Assembly: GCA_963682175.1 (NCBI GenBank) | Contig: OY821781.1 | Location: 38,391,254 to 38,455,253, forward strand | Source: Triglochin maritima | Taxonomy: Eukaryota; Streptophyta; Magnoliopsida; Alismatales; Juncaginaceae | Direction of reading: 5' to 3' | DNA length: 64,000 bases | In this document: in pieces, positions 24,701 to 36,121 of the stretch | Layout of the letters: every line of letters begins with the position of its first letter | How positions within the stretch are numbered: the stretch's first letter is position 1 | The notes under the pieces: generated by a model | What the model was told of the DNA's origin: nothing | The model's input: only the letters and a program-made list of their open reading frames with translations | Database searches by the model: none | Program-made: the position numbers and the translations under genes

Positions 24701-25248
24701 GCCTATGCATTCAGGAGTGGCGACTGCTGGAGTCTTTAGCAGAGTGGAGACCATTTGCAAATAGCGCTGAGAGTGCAGTGATTGCAGGATTGAGAGTAGA
24801 GCCTCAGACAGTATCGACAGTGATTCATGCTCAGACTACAGATGAGGAGTTGAGCAGTTTGTTACAGTTAGCTGCTAGAGATGGGTCAGACTTCAGAGTT
24901 GGAGTTGATGGAGGTCTGAGATTCAGAGACCGTATCTGGGTGCCGAAGACAGAGGACCTGAGACATGATATCATGGAGGAGCTACACAGATCGAGATATT
25001 CTATTCATCAAGGAAGCACCAAGATGTACAAAGATCTGCAGCGGAACTTCTGGTGGCGAGGGATGAAGAAGGACGTTGCAGACTTTGTGTCGAGGTGTTT
25101 GGTCTGTCAGCAGGTGAAGATCGAGCACCAGAGACCAGCAGGGCAGATGCAGAGGATTGAGTTGCCCGAGTGGAAGTGGGAGCACGTGACGATGGATTTT
25201 GTGACGGGGCTACCGAAGACACGGAGATTCCATGATGCGACTCTTTAA
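21790..25248 (+). pseudogene. Gypsy gag-pol with three in-frame stops and truncated integrase
   Basis: A single reading frame without frameshifts, starting at ATG 21790 (MPPRRGK). Gag is followed by a CCHC zinc knuckle ([14 protein letters not shown]), a retropepsin-type protease with D-C-G-A, reverse transcriptase, RNase H ([13 protein letters not shown], then DHQSLKYLF) and the integrase H-H-C-C zinc region. Three premature stops interrupt it: TGA 22372-22374, TAG 23737-23739 and TGA 24595-24597. Family alignment suggests Trp, Gln and Trp at these positions. The RT active site reads FVYDILIYS where FIDDILIYS is usual, so one catalytic aspartate is lost. Similarity stops at about 25240, before the integrase DDE core and any chromodomain. 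The element is dead. Confidence 0.92.
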
Positions 25249-25379
25249 GATGATTTTGAAGGTTCCAAAGGCAGACCATTTTCTGATTCTCAAAGTCAAA
25301 CTTGTTGTCAATATGTTAATAGAAACACTTACGAATATACTAATTGTTTCGTCCTAACCATTTGCTAATTGGGTTTATT
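25249..25379. other. Junction segment after the truncated integrase
   Basis: About 130 bp that match neither the expected integrase core nor the LTR. It marks the deletion or recombination breakpoint between the 5' part of the element and the 3' LTR remnant. Confidence 0.5.
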
Positions 25380-26857
25380 GTGTTTTAGGTGGAGGATTAG
25401 AAGAGGTGATGATGGACGGCTGAGATTGGTTGGGAGAAGAGTATAAGGTTTGGATTCCTTCTCTCTCACACTCACTTGTCTCTCTCTCTCTCGATCGTCT
25501 CTCTCTCGATCCTTTCTCATCCAGCTCAGGAAGACGTGGAGGCGAGGCCGGCGAAGCTCGGAGGAGATCAGGAGTTGCCGGAGTCGAGGTGATTGTGTTC
25601 GGGTTTTCGTCGAAGGAGAAGAGGTTTGCCTGGAAGCTCTCGTCGGGATTCTTCAAAGGTTTCTTCAAGTCTTAAAGGTATGTCAAGCTTTAGTTTAATC
25701 ATCCTTTTAGCCTTTGCGAGGATTGGAGTGGCCGACGGTAGGCCGAAAGGCTCATCGAGAACCTTGCAGCAACTTTTCTGCTCTGGAACGGTCGAACGAT
25801 ACTCTAGGAGTAGTCGACCGGTGGTACATTTTAGCAAGGGAAAGAAGCTCTGGGTGTTTTCGGTCGAACGGGTCCCCTTTGATGGTCGACCGAAAGCACT
25901 GTAGTAAGTCGGTTGGGGGCGTTGACCATCTAAACGGACGACCGCTCGTTGACTTCGTCTGACCGATGACTTAAGTGACTTAATGGCCGGTCGACCGGGA
26001 GTGTGGTTTCGGTCGACCGTGTAGTGCGGATTTTTGGTGAGTCTTACTGGTGGAAATCGGTCGACCGTGATTTTTGGGTCGTTCTACCGTTGATGCTTTT
26101 TGAGCAAGAGAGGATTTTCACTGTTGGATTTCGGTCGAACGGGGCCCCTTTGTCGTTCGACCGGTTGGACGTTATTTCGGTTTTATTGTGGAATAGTAGT
26201 GGTGTTCGGTCGATCGTTTATGGTCTTCTGTTCGACCGTTTGGGCATTGTTTTGCATATGGATGCTTGTGTTGTGGGTGGTTGGATCTGCCTCGAGGGCA
26301 ACGAGTCCCCGACCTTTTTGGGCGACGGTACGGACATGCCGGTCTAAGAGGAGATCGTGGTTGTGGCTCTACGGAGAGGTGCCTTGTGTGCACGTGTGAT
26401 TGTGGGGTTGGGGTAAGAGGACCCTTGAGACCCGTAGCCGATGATTTTCCGGTAGTGCCTTGTGTGCACGAGAGTTAGTTATGCTTTTAATTGCATTCTT
26501 CATTTCATGTTTCATATACGCATGTTATGTTCATTTTAGGCGTTTGGCATACGGGGTTTCCCTATGGGAAACTCAGGCATTGTTTGTTTACATGTCAGGT
26601 CATGCGCGTCAGTAGGTGGTGGTGACTGCGGGCAGGAGTACACAGACCAGATCCTGTCCTTTTATCCTTCGAGGTGGATGATTTTCCCTTGTACATGTGT
26701 TTGTATATTTTTTGTGTTGGGTTGTAATCATCCTTGACTCGTGCATTATACAGTTTACCACTTTATATTATATATACTTGTGGTTTGGTGACGACCCCGG
26801 TGTTGATTCTTATATATGTTTAAAGTTTTAAATTTTCTGTTGTTTCGGGACGTTACA
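25380..26857 (+). repeat. Truncated, diverged 3' Gypsy LTR remnant
   Basis: Ends in GGGACGTTACA like the 5' LTR and shares ordered blocks with it (AGGTATG-C/T-CAAG, the paired palindrome array, TTTGGCATACGGGGTT, GTTGTAATCA). The overall similarity is low by eye. The LTR start (TGTAATAACC) is absent, so the left end is truncated and its exact position is uncertain. Confidence 0.65.
25789..26238 (+). repeat. Third array of paired CGGTCGACCG motifs
   Basis: Seven pairs, all with 21-22 bp spacing: 25789/25811, 25861/25883, 25935/25956, 25988/26010, 26058/26080, 26132/26154, 26207/26229. Pair-to-pair steps are 72, 74, 53, 70, 74 and 75 bp. Three copies are exact (25988, 26010, 26058). First members are often CGGTCGAACG. 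Confidence 0.92.
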
Positions 26858-27510
26858 CTGATTGAAGTTGACCTAGATTAAGGAAAGGGCAACTTGGAAG
26901 GTGCATATGTGTAGATTATTTCCCGATATGATCATGGCTTTGTGACTGGGAGAGATGACTTTGTATTTTCATGTGTCATCCAACAGGACGAAGCCAGAAA
27001 ATTTTCTGTGGGGGTAACGAGAATAACAAATACAAGTTTTATGTCGTATTAGGCTTTTGGTTGTGTTTTAATGGGTTGAAATTGTCTTTTATGTGTTAGG
27101 CTTTTGTAATTTCTAAAACCAATTCCATGTGGGGTTAAAGAAAATAACAACTACAAGTTTATATGTTGTACTAGGCTTTTGGTTGTGTTTGTGGGTTGAA
27201 ATTGTCTTTTATGTGTTGGCTTTTGTAATTTCTAAATTCACGGGGACTTTTATGTATTTGGTTTCTGTAATTTCAAAATTTATGAGGGTTTTAAAATTTC
27301 AATATTATATGAGTATAAAACAAGAATTACTATCAATAATAAACAACTACAAGTTCAAAACAAGCAAATACAACGTCCTAAACACAAGTATAACATCTCG
27401 AGGTTTACAATGTAATAAGATATACCATAAAACACAACCACATGAAGTATCTAACATAGATATTTTATGTCTAATACAAAATGTATTGTTATATAATAAA
27501 TACATAGGAT
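26858..27510. other. Intergenic DNA with a tandem duplication
   Basis: No gene recognised. A segment with AATAACAAxTACAAGTTT...AGGCTTTTGGTTGTG...TTTTGTAATTTCTAAA occurs twice in tandem (about 27020-27120 and 27140-27240), with a partial third copy to about 27300. Confidence 0.6.
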
Positions 27511-27705
27511 CAAGCTCTAGTGAGCAGGCTCATCAAATTTAGTTTAAACTCCCTACAATCTCACCATTAGATCTTATTTACAGTTAATCTCACCATTCAT
27601 TAGCATAACCGTTTTTTTCTTAATCGACCTTAAAATTTGAAATGAATGGTGGATATTGTGAGGGCTTAATTTTTTTAAATTAAATCCTAGGTTCATCAGA
27701 GAATT
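27511..27705 (+). repeat. Dispersed repeat R, copy 1 (TA-microsatellite-associated)
   Basis: Starts near GATCAAGCTCTAGTGAGC and ends near GAGAATTCC. Copy 2 lies about 230 bp downstream in the same orientation, with a (TA)n tract between. It is non-coding. Its position against (TA)n recalls Micron-type elements that target TA microsatellites, but relationship to that family was not tested. Confidence 0.65.

Positions 27706-27708
<3 letters not shown>

Positions 27709-27744
<36 letters not shown>
27709..27744. repeat. (AT)n microsatellite
   Basis: An uninterrupted AT dinucleotide run separating the two repeat-R copies. Confidence 0.95.
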
Positions 27745-27746
<2 letters not shown>

Positions 27747-27749
<3 letters not shown>

Positions 27750-27945
27750 CAAGCTCTAGTGAGCCCAGTGCTCATCAAATTTAGTTTAAACCCCCTACAA
27801 TCTCACCATTGGATCTTATTTACAGTTAATCTCACCATTCATTAGCATAACCGTTTTTTTTCTTAATCTACCTTACATTTTGAAATGAGTGATGGATATT
27901 GTGGGGGCTTAATTTAGTTTGATTAAGCCCTGAGTTCACTTGAGA
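27747..27945 (+). repeat. Dispersed repeat R, copy 2
   Basis: Closely similar to copy 1 along its length (GTCAAGCTCTAGTGAGC, TCTCACCATTxGATCTTATT, CATTAGCATAACCG). It is flanked on both sides by (TA)n tracts (27709-27744 and about 27957-27999). Confidence 0.7.
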
Positions 27946-27950
27946 ATTCC

Positions 27951-27956
<6 letters not shown>

Positions 27957-27999
<43 letters not shown>
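27957..27999. repeat. (TA)n microsatellite
   Basis: TA dinucleotide run directly downstream of repeat R copy 2. Confidence 0.95.
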
Positions 28000-28001
<2 letters not shown>

Positions 28002-28348
28002 CTCCCTAGATAAACAGACATGGGTAAAGAGCATACCTATACCCACACTCACTCAGAGCAGGTGAACACATACAGTTCAAAACTTTAAATCCATATCCGG
28101 TGGGGTGGGGTGGGTTGGCGAGTAAGGGATATTATCCGTGTCATTTACAACCCTAATTGTTTGTGGAAAGACTACATATCCGACAACTTAAATTGCCTAT
28201 ATGGCCTTCTGAAAGCAAACATATTCAACGAATCAAAAATCTAGTAGTTACACAAGACAGACGCACATTTTCAGCCTCTAGTAGCAGCCGCTGAATTTGA
28301 TAGGTAACCACTAATCCTCCCTTGTAATTCGTTGAACTGTGTTGCTCT

Positions 28349-31300
28349 TCATTCCTCCAGTACCATCTTCATAATGATGTCGTTCCACGAGTCGATGGGC
28401 CCTGGCAGGCACCAATGCAAGCAGTCGTTCTTTACTTTTGCATTCTTGTTTTCAGCAAACGGTTGGAACTGCCTGTAAGGACCCGGATGTCCATCCGGAC
28501 GTAGTAATGAAAGCAACGTGGTGTCCAAAAGCTTCAGACGAGGCCTACTTTCAGACACTGCATTAGCTGCTGCTGCAAACTCCTCCAACTCGATGCCCCT
28601 CATTACCCTGTTGAAAGTCTTCATTTCGACATCACCTTGTCTGAATGGAACCGACCTTTTGCATGTTCCTCCGCTGGACCACTCACCATTCTCAAAGTGT
28701 TCAGGCGTAGAAGTTCTGAAAAACACGGTACCTTTGAAGCCAGACGTTACATATAAATTGAAGGTCAACTTGAGGGCTTTGCGATACACATCGTGAGGTT
28801 CGAGTTGTGTTAAGTTTCTTCCAGGACAGTAGTGGCAGCCAAATACAGTTCCATTTTCCCAATATGTTGCAAATTTGAGGAACCACTGGCCGCCCGAAGT
28901 TATGATGTAATCGAAATTGCGATGTTCATCAACCCACTTTTGGTCTAAGGTGTCAAGATGTACTTGGAGCTCGGAAGTCGAGACCCCATTCATGTCTTCG
29001 AATATGTCGGCTTTCAGAAGGAGAGGTGACCATATAACTGCAAGAGTGAAATTATACGATGGGAACCGCCATTTCCTGGATTTGTACTCCTTGTCGTGAT
29101 AAAATTCAACCGGTGCTTCCTCCTGTGCATGTCTAGTTTCCATCAGCCAACAACATGTTTAAGAATTTAAAGAACACACATAAACTTTCGTTTACCTTCG
29201 AGAGAGTGCAGGCCAAGGATCGCACGTGATTGCGAGAAATGGAATCACCAACTAGTGCCAATGATTTATTTCGCATGGAGTCCAAAAACTTCTTTGCGTC
29301 GAAAGGGGGTAAATCACATCCTCGTGGTTTCCATCTCCAATGGAGAAAGCCCGAATCGGGTCTTCCATTCTTTATGCAGTTCAGATGGTCGTCTACGAGA
29401 GCGCAAGTCTCGTAAGTGTATACTGGTTCCTTTGGATTCGGAATCCACTCCCCAACGAAGAGATCACACTTTTCTGCATTATTTGTTATGCAGACACATT
29501 TGAACTAACTAAAAAAAGGACAAGGGAAATTCCTATAGTTCAAGAACTTCTGCGCATAGCATATAATGATTTTTAAGGCAAAGATTCCAATTTATTTAGG
29601 AGTATATCGCTGGCATAATTGTACTTCCAGAAGAAAGTCAGATTCCAAATATAAAAGCATTGAAATCAAAACAAAATAGTGGGAATTGGTGCGAGCACCC
29701 AAGAAGCCATTATCATGGTCATAATTATACTGCAAAAATGCAATGAAAAGTGTAGTACTGTAGTCTAACAAACAATTCCATGATACTTATGCTACCTCAT
29801 TGTCTTTGCAGAAACAAGAGGGAAGATCATTTTGATGTTCAAGTTCAAATCATGTTTCCACTAATTTCATCTCCACTTATCTACCCAGTTAGCCAATTTA
29901 ACCAACCATCAATAATCAATTTGTTTTGTTGAAATCATGAGCAATATCGACAACAGATTTAACATTACTCCTCTGTGGATGCGATAACAAGAAACATGAT
30001 TACTTGTCATGTGCAAAACAGAGTCACATGAAAACAAATTCGCCACTTAGTGACGTGTAATCTATTAAACTCACCTCTTACCTAGTCTAGGTCACACTGC
30101 AGCAGCAAGTGTACTATCACACACGATACAGATTTTCGGAGAAAAAACTACCAACATAAGCAAGATTACAAAAAAAAAATCAAAACGAATTCTCAATTCT
30201 TCTGTGTTATATGCTTTGCGATAGAAAAGTTGTCCGAAAATCATGCACATTTCAAGTAACAACTAATAAAAGTACAACATCATCACAAAATACAAACTAA
30301 TAACTTTGTACCCCATTTTGATTATAGCATCTGTAATAGCGAAATTCTGTACCAGAATGCACATTCCAAATATTAGAGAAAATACAAATTTGTGAACAAA
30401 CTAGAGTACTAGACAGTAGAAAGAAACTCTTTCCTACATTACACCCTCAACTCGGAGAGCAATAATCCTTCCCTAAAGACCGAAATTAGAAGCCTTACAC
30501 CAAGACCCAACTTGAAAAGTTCCCCCAACTAACAAGCCATCATAGGAGAAAAGTGGAAAAACCATAAAGTAATCAGTAGCCCATCATGCACATCACTAAC
30601 GAGTAATAACCAACAAATTTTCAAATTAAAGGAGGTTGTTTTCCTCTTACTTTAGTCTCCAAAATAGCGAACTTGGTACCATAGCGTCAACTGCAACTTA
30701 TTACATGGGGAAAACGTTTAACCAGAAGCTACACAAATTCGTAATAAATAATATACCTACAATTCCAGTTTTGCCAATGCCAATTAAAGAAAATTATGTT
30801 CTTGTTTTAGCATCTACAGAAAGAAAGAAAAAACACATTTAACACCACATTATACTTTGCAAATTGTTATATAAAATGAAGAAATTTTGCAAGCAAAGCT
30901 ACATAATAAACAGAAATGCAGCCCACAGTTACAAATTTGCCAACAACTATAAAACACCTTGATTCTCTAGTGTTACTAGTGGCAAACGTGTTTACCATAT
31001 AGCAGATTTTATTAAAAGAAATAATAAATTATTGCCCAGCAATAATACACAATAAACAAAAATACAGCCCAAATTGTCCATCGATCACACGAAGAAAAAA
31101 TTCCTCTGACCAAAGCACAAACATTGACGCATTCAGGGAGAACCCATCTTGCAGAAAAATCTCAAAAACCTATAAAATAAGCTAAAAACCTGAAAACTGC
31201 ACCGACGTATTTTAGAATTCAGATTCCCAGGTTTTAATTATTAACAGTAGCTACGAAAAGAATCATGCTCTTCAACTCTTCGTTATGGCCTCTAAAATTA

Positions 31301-33226
31301 CAAATGTGTACTGCTGTACCATAATGTACATTACAAATTATTATAAAAATAATATTTTCTAGCCTACAAAAAAATGACCATTAAACAGATATTTACCCCC
31401 AAATTTCCTTTGAATAAAATAAAAGCACACCTCTTGAAGCATTGCAACAAGCCCCATGTAAAAAATCCTCATAACCAAGAAACCAAGCTCAATAAATTCC
31501 ACTAGCCCATTTGACATTTTTGGGGTTTACATTGTAAACCAAGCTCATTAAATTTCACTTGTAAAATATGACAATTTTTTGCCGACAAAATCTACACAGT
31601 ATCAGAAGTCCACCTCAAATGTTCAATTTCACGAACACCGACAACAGCGAAAAAGTCATGTTCCTCTTATTTTAGCCTCTAAAATGGCAAACGTGCCTAC
31701 CACATTGCATGTTATCATAAAAATAAACAAAACCACAATCTCAAAACCTAAAAAAATCCGGTTAACCATTTGAGCTTTCGAGTTTTTGCATTACAAAAAT
31801 ACCAATTTTTCTCCAATAAAAACATCATCAACAGAAATACCAAATTTTACAATATGCACACCAGCTTTAAAAAAAAGCGTTCCACCTATTATAGGATTAA
31901 AATGGGAACTTTGCCATATTGCAAATTAGTATTAAAACAACAATTTTTGCCAACTAAAGCCATAGAATAAACAGTAATGGACCCAATATTCCCCCTGATC
32001 ACATAAAAACCCTAATTTTCTTCCAAGGACATGCATTTGAAAAAGAACCATCTCAAAAAAATCATCAAAGACCAAGAAAGCAAGCTTGAAACTCAAATTT
32101 TCACTTACACATTTGAGGTTTCAGAGCTTTACATATAAAAAATGATAGATTCTAACCAACATAAACAACACAATTGAAGGAAATGTACCTCAAGGTCCTC
32201 AAATTTTCCTTCAAAAACAGAACCATAGAAACATTCCACCACCACCCACAAAAAATTCCTCAAAAACCAAGTAAACAAGCTCAAAATCCTCCAACTCCAC
32301 CTACCCAATTGAGCTTTCTGAGCTTTACAGTATAAAAATAACTTTAGCCAACAAAGACATGAATTTGTCCTTTAATCACATAAAGACCCAATCTATCCTC
32401 CAAAAACACAACAGTTGATGCACTCCAACGAGACCCATCTCGAGAAATTCCTCAAAAACAAAGTAAACAAGTTCAAAACTCATAAACTCTACTTGCCGAT
32501 TCAAATTTTCAGTTTTTGGTACTGTTATTTTCGGCCTACACAATAAACATAAATCCGTTTAATGACTTCTAATTACTTTCAAACCAATCTTTTTCATAAC
32601 AGTCACTTCCTAGACCAATTTTCTTCCAAAAACACAAACACTGAACTACTAAAGTACCCCAAAATTACAAAGAGAAATGCACCCCAAATTTGTCCTCTAA
32701 TCACATAAAAACGCAATCTCTTCTCCAAAAACACGACCATTGAAGCATTCCAACACGACCCATGTTAACAAATTCCTCAAAACTAGTTCAAAACTCAGAA
32801 ATTCCACTTACCCATTTGAGTTTTCTGGGTTTTACATTACAAAATAACTTTTTCCAACAAAAACTACACATTAAAAAGAAATGCACGTCCATTTATCCTC
32901 CAAACACACACAAAAAAGTAAAAAACCGAAGCTTACCGCCAAAGCCACAGAAATCAAAGCATTCCAAGACGACCCATTACGACAAATTCCTAAAAAAACC
33001 AACCTCAAACTCAAAAATTCCACTTACCCAATTGGGATATGGGGGTTTGAACCCCAGCAGAGGAAACCCCACCAGTGTTAGAGAGGGCAGGAGGAGAGGT
33101 GTCGGAGAAGAGGCGGAAGGAGAGGCCGACGAGGAGGAGGAGGATTGAGACCAAGAGTTTGGTGAAGATGTGGTTGCGGTTGGTTGGTGGGCACGTGGGG
33201 AGATACAAAGCGGAGGGTTTCGCCAT
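28349..33226 (-). CDS. TRICHOME BIREFRINGENCE-LIKE (TBL) protein, 3 exons, 416 aa
   Basis: Member of the plant TBL/DUF231 family of Golgi type II membrane proteins, several of which O-acetylate xylan, mannan, xyloglucan or pectin. Exons are 33028-33226, 29196-29473 and 28349-29122; phases join perfectly to 417 codons with the stop. Residues 1-21 are cytosolic, and 22-40 form a hydrophobic signal anchor (KLLVSILLLLVGLSFRLF). A short stem follows, then the cysteine-rich N-terminal domain starting KCDLFVGEW at 68. GDSI is at 142-145 (nucleophile S144) and the DxxH motif D392-C-L-H395 near the C-terminus, so both catalytic motifs are intact. Length fits the family. Intron 1 is 3554 bp (29474-33027). 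The substrate and TBL subgroup cannot be told from sequence alone; the 19-26 branch seems closest from memory. Confidence 0.9.
29474..33027 (-). repeat. TBL intron 1, built partly from degenerate tandem repeats
   Basis: Between about 31060 and 33060 a degenerate unit of roughly 200-340 bp recurs. Each copy contains, in order, a TxATCACATAAAxACCxAAT-like block, CCAAAAACACxACC, GAAGCATTCCAAC, AAATTCCTCAAAAACC, CTCAAAA and then CCACTTACCCATTTGAG. The last block corresponds to the exon-1 splice-donor region at 33020. Donor-like copies lie near 31499, 31760, 32100, 32297, 32488 and 32804. No gene was seen inside the intron on either strand. Confidence 0.7.
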
Positions 33227-33475
33227 TGGAGTGAAGGAAGAGAAAGGGTTTGGGATGAGAGAGAGAGAGAGAGAGAGAAATGGACAAAATGGTGAAAGAA
33301 TTTTTTGAGATATTTGTAGTTTTAAATATTTGTTTTTGTTTTTTAAGTCTTTTAACGGAATTTTATTGCTAAAATTGAACATTTGAGTTTGGGATATGAG
33401 AGAAAGATATTGAAAGAATGAGATTTTGGTATTTCTAGTTTTTAAGTTTTTCAGGCAAAATTAAGATCTATTTCC

Positions 33476-36121
33476 TTACACATGGACTAAGGGTGGGATG
33501 TGGGCCGTGCCGGCCGGCACGGCCCGCCGGCTGACGGGGCCCGCGCGGCCCGGCTCCTGGCGGGCCGTGCCGGGCCGCGGGTCAGGTCGGGTCGTGCCGG
33601 GTCGGGTTTTAAACCTTTTTTCAACTCAAAATAGAAATGATTTTTCCCAAAAAATGCCAATTTTATTAATTGTTTTTGAAAAATACAAGTTTGTAGCCGA
33701 AACATAGGAATCATTACAAAAAAACCTAGGGGGTTCTAGGAAAAATTCATCCCATTTGGCGTGTTTTCGGCTACAATCTTCGATGTACGTCTACTGCTCC
33801 GGCCACGTCTCTTCGTCGTCGTCTTTGGCTTCGTATTGGTTCTGCACTCTGTCTTCTGCGTCCAACCAATCCTTGAGGCACACACACATCTGCATCGAGT
33901 CGGGCGCGAGATTGTGTCGTCGATCCGTCATCACTCGCTTCCCTGCAGAAAAAGCCGCTTCTGACGCCACAGTAGACGCCGGAGCACACAATAAGTCCTT
34001 AGCTATTTCAGCAACTATGGGAAACCTACCTTCATTGTGTTTCCACCAGTCTAGTACATCTAAATTTTTGGATTCTTGAGGGGACAAATATAAATCTAAG
34101 TTCAAAAACGAATCTAATTCATTATGACATACATTTGAAACATATTTTTTCTTCTTTTAGGTTAACCACGCCCATGTAGCATCGTCGTCGTCTTCTAACG
34201 ACAACGCCTGAACGGGTGGTTGTGATGAATTACTTGCTACATTAGATCCTACATTATAAGTTAAACTATATTCTTCAAAATATTTTCTTTATAAAGCAAT
34301 AGATGCATCTACATGGGCTTGAGGGTTATCATAGTTCATGTTTTCATAAATTTCTTCTAAAAAAACTTGTAAACCTTCTTTTTTAAACCTAGGGTCTATG
34401 ACTAAAGCTAAACAAAACACTAGTGGGGGGATTCCAATACTTAGCAAATTTGATTCCATTGTTGTAAATACATCTCCTAAACTATTTTGAAACCTATATT
34501 TTGCAAAAACTTTAGTAACTCTACAAATTTCGATTAAAAATAAGTTCGAAGTTGGATAATAATGTCCACTTAATTTTTTAGTAAATTGAAAAAAAAGGTT
34601 TCAAAAAATCGACTAAAAATTCAACATTTAACCAATCAATTTCAGATAACATGGCATTATTTTGTTTTTCATTATAAAAAGTTGTAATAGCAAGTTTATA
34701 TGGAATTGTCATTTTAAGCATTTCATATGTGGAGTTCCATCTATGAGGTGCATGTAAAGTAAATCTCTTAGGCCTAATGTCATTATAGGTACAAAATTCT
34801 CTAAATTGTTGATACCTAGATGTACTACTAACTCCACAAAATCTAATAGCCTCCCTAACATTACTTACATAATATTTAAGAATATCTAATCCGTCTTGTA
34901 CAATTAAATTTGAAGAATGACATACACATCTAATATGAAAACATTGACCTTTTACGGGTGGTTCTAAATATGCCTTAAACATTTCTACAACAGATGTGTT
35001 GTTAGTTGCATTATCAAAAGACATGGTTGTTACTCTCTTTTTAAATTTGTGGGTTGTAATAATGTCACTAACATGATCAAATATAGCACGAGTAGTGTGT
35101 GGATAATCTAAAGGTAAAAATGACAAAATTCTTTCGCTTAACCTCCAACGATCATCTATGTAATGAACAGTTGTACATGCATATGCAAATTCATTAGGTG
35201 AGGTCTAACAATCACTAGTTATTGCTACTCTTTTATTTGTTGATTCAAACAACTAAATAATTTTCGATCGTTCAAATTCAAATCTTTTCATAGCTAAATT
35301 TTTAAAAGTACGTCTACACATATGTTTAGTTTCAGGATTAAGATATTCACACATTTTTCTAAATGCACTAGATTCGACAGTACTAAATGGCAATTCATCT
35401 CTAATTATGTATTCCACTACATGTTCTCTAGCACGAGCATGATCAAATTTCCTAAATGTACCAGAACTACAATCTATTGTGGTTTGTCTAGAATCTTGCA
35501 CAGATGAATTATGCCTAAGTTTACATGAATTTGCATGTCTAGTTAAATGGCTTGTGCTTGCACTAGCTTTAGCAGTATATTGTTTTTGGCATAACTTACA
35601 AAATGCAATTTCATTACCATCTTTATCTTGCCCTAAATCAAAATCTTCACAAACTTTACTAGTTCTACGTCTACGTGATTTAGATGAAGATGCAACATTT
35701 TGAATTTCATCGTCAGAACTAGTCATGCAAATTACTAAGTAAAGCATAAATATTGTTTTCAAACTAGCCATGTAATCTAATGAAGTGAATGCAAAGTAAG
35801 TTTAGAAAATGCTCAGTGATCGGCGAGAAGTCGGTCGGACGAGGAGAAAACTCGGATGGAAAGCTTCAACTCGACCCACTTTACTTCAAACTCGATCCGC
35901 TTTTCGCAAAACTCGACTAGCACAAATTGCTTGAAGATTGGAATGATTAGAAGAGAAGAATATTGAGAGAATTGGTGAGGATTGAGTGAAGGGGTGGGGG
36001 TATTTATAGGAATGAAAAGGGGTTTAAAAAAATTCCCCCCTAAACTAGTCGTTGCGGGCCGTGCCGAGCCTAGCCGTTGCGGGCCGGGCCGGCACGGCCC
36101 AAGTCCCAGGCTTACACATGG
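33476..36121 (-). mobile_element. hAT-family DNA transposon (Ac-like), decayed
   Basis: TTACACATGG occurs at both edges (33476-33485 and 36112-36121) and contains the 8-bp hAT-type target duplication. Imperfect terminal inverted repeats follow: the left end reads TAAGGGTGGGATGTGGGCC and the inverted right end TAAGCCTGGGACTTGGGCC. Both ends run into GC-rich GGGCCGTGCC-type sequence, including a perfect 24-bp palindrome at 33502-33525. Minus-strand frames encode a BED-type zinc finger, transposase core and hAT C-terminal dimerisation region. It lies about 250 bp upstream of the TBL start codon. Confidence 0.85.
33791..35771 (-). pseudogene. hAT transposase pseudogene
   Basis: Reading from the N-terminus (35771 or the in-frame ATG 35726), a BED-like finger (C-K-L-C, then H-L-T-R-H-x4-C) spans about 35520-35630. 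Then comes a transposase core with FDNATNN, QCFHIRCVCHSSNL and LHAPHRWNSTYEM (34578-35126), and an hATC segment with APASTVASEAAFSAGKRV (33791-34105). Stops at 35253-35255 and about 35208 interrupt the first part. A frameshift in an A-run near 34590 and further damage separate the C-terminal part. It is not translatable as one protein. The gene reads on the same strand as the neighbouring TBL gene. Confidence 0.88.

Larger units (their letters stand above)
18216..26857 (+). mobile_element. Decayed Ty3/Gypsy (Tekay/Del-like) retrotransposon, chimeric
   Basis: The 5' LTR 18216-20141 (TGTAA...TTACA) is followed by a tRNA-Met primer site at 20145 and a short leader, which is split by an LTR-like insert. 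Gag-pol follows at 21790-25248, ending abruptly in integrase, and a truncated, clearly diverged 3' LTR ends at 26857, also in GACGTTACA. The RT region ([30 protein letters not shown]) is of the Tekay/Del chromovirus type by memory. The flanks do not match (CTATC before, CTGAT after), and the two LTRs share only blocks, such as TTTGGCATACGGGGTT. The unit is therefore probably a recombinant or a pair of related truncated elements. Confidence 0.82.

Noticed and set aside
18211..26862. A target-site duplication for the Gypsy element
   Set aside because: CTATC and CTGAT differ, so no duplication can be claimed.
27129..27542. 137-residue frame with hydrophobic start
   Set aside because: It runs through a tandem duplication and the start of a dispersed repeat; no family resemblance.
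33756..34079. Plus-strand 107-residue frame in the hAT element
   Set aside because: Antisense to the recognisable hAT C-terminal dimerisation region on the minus strand.
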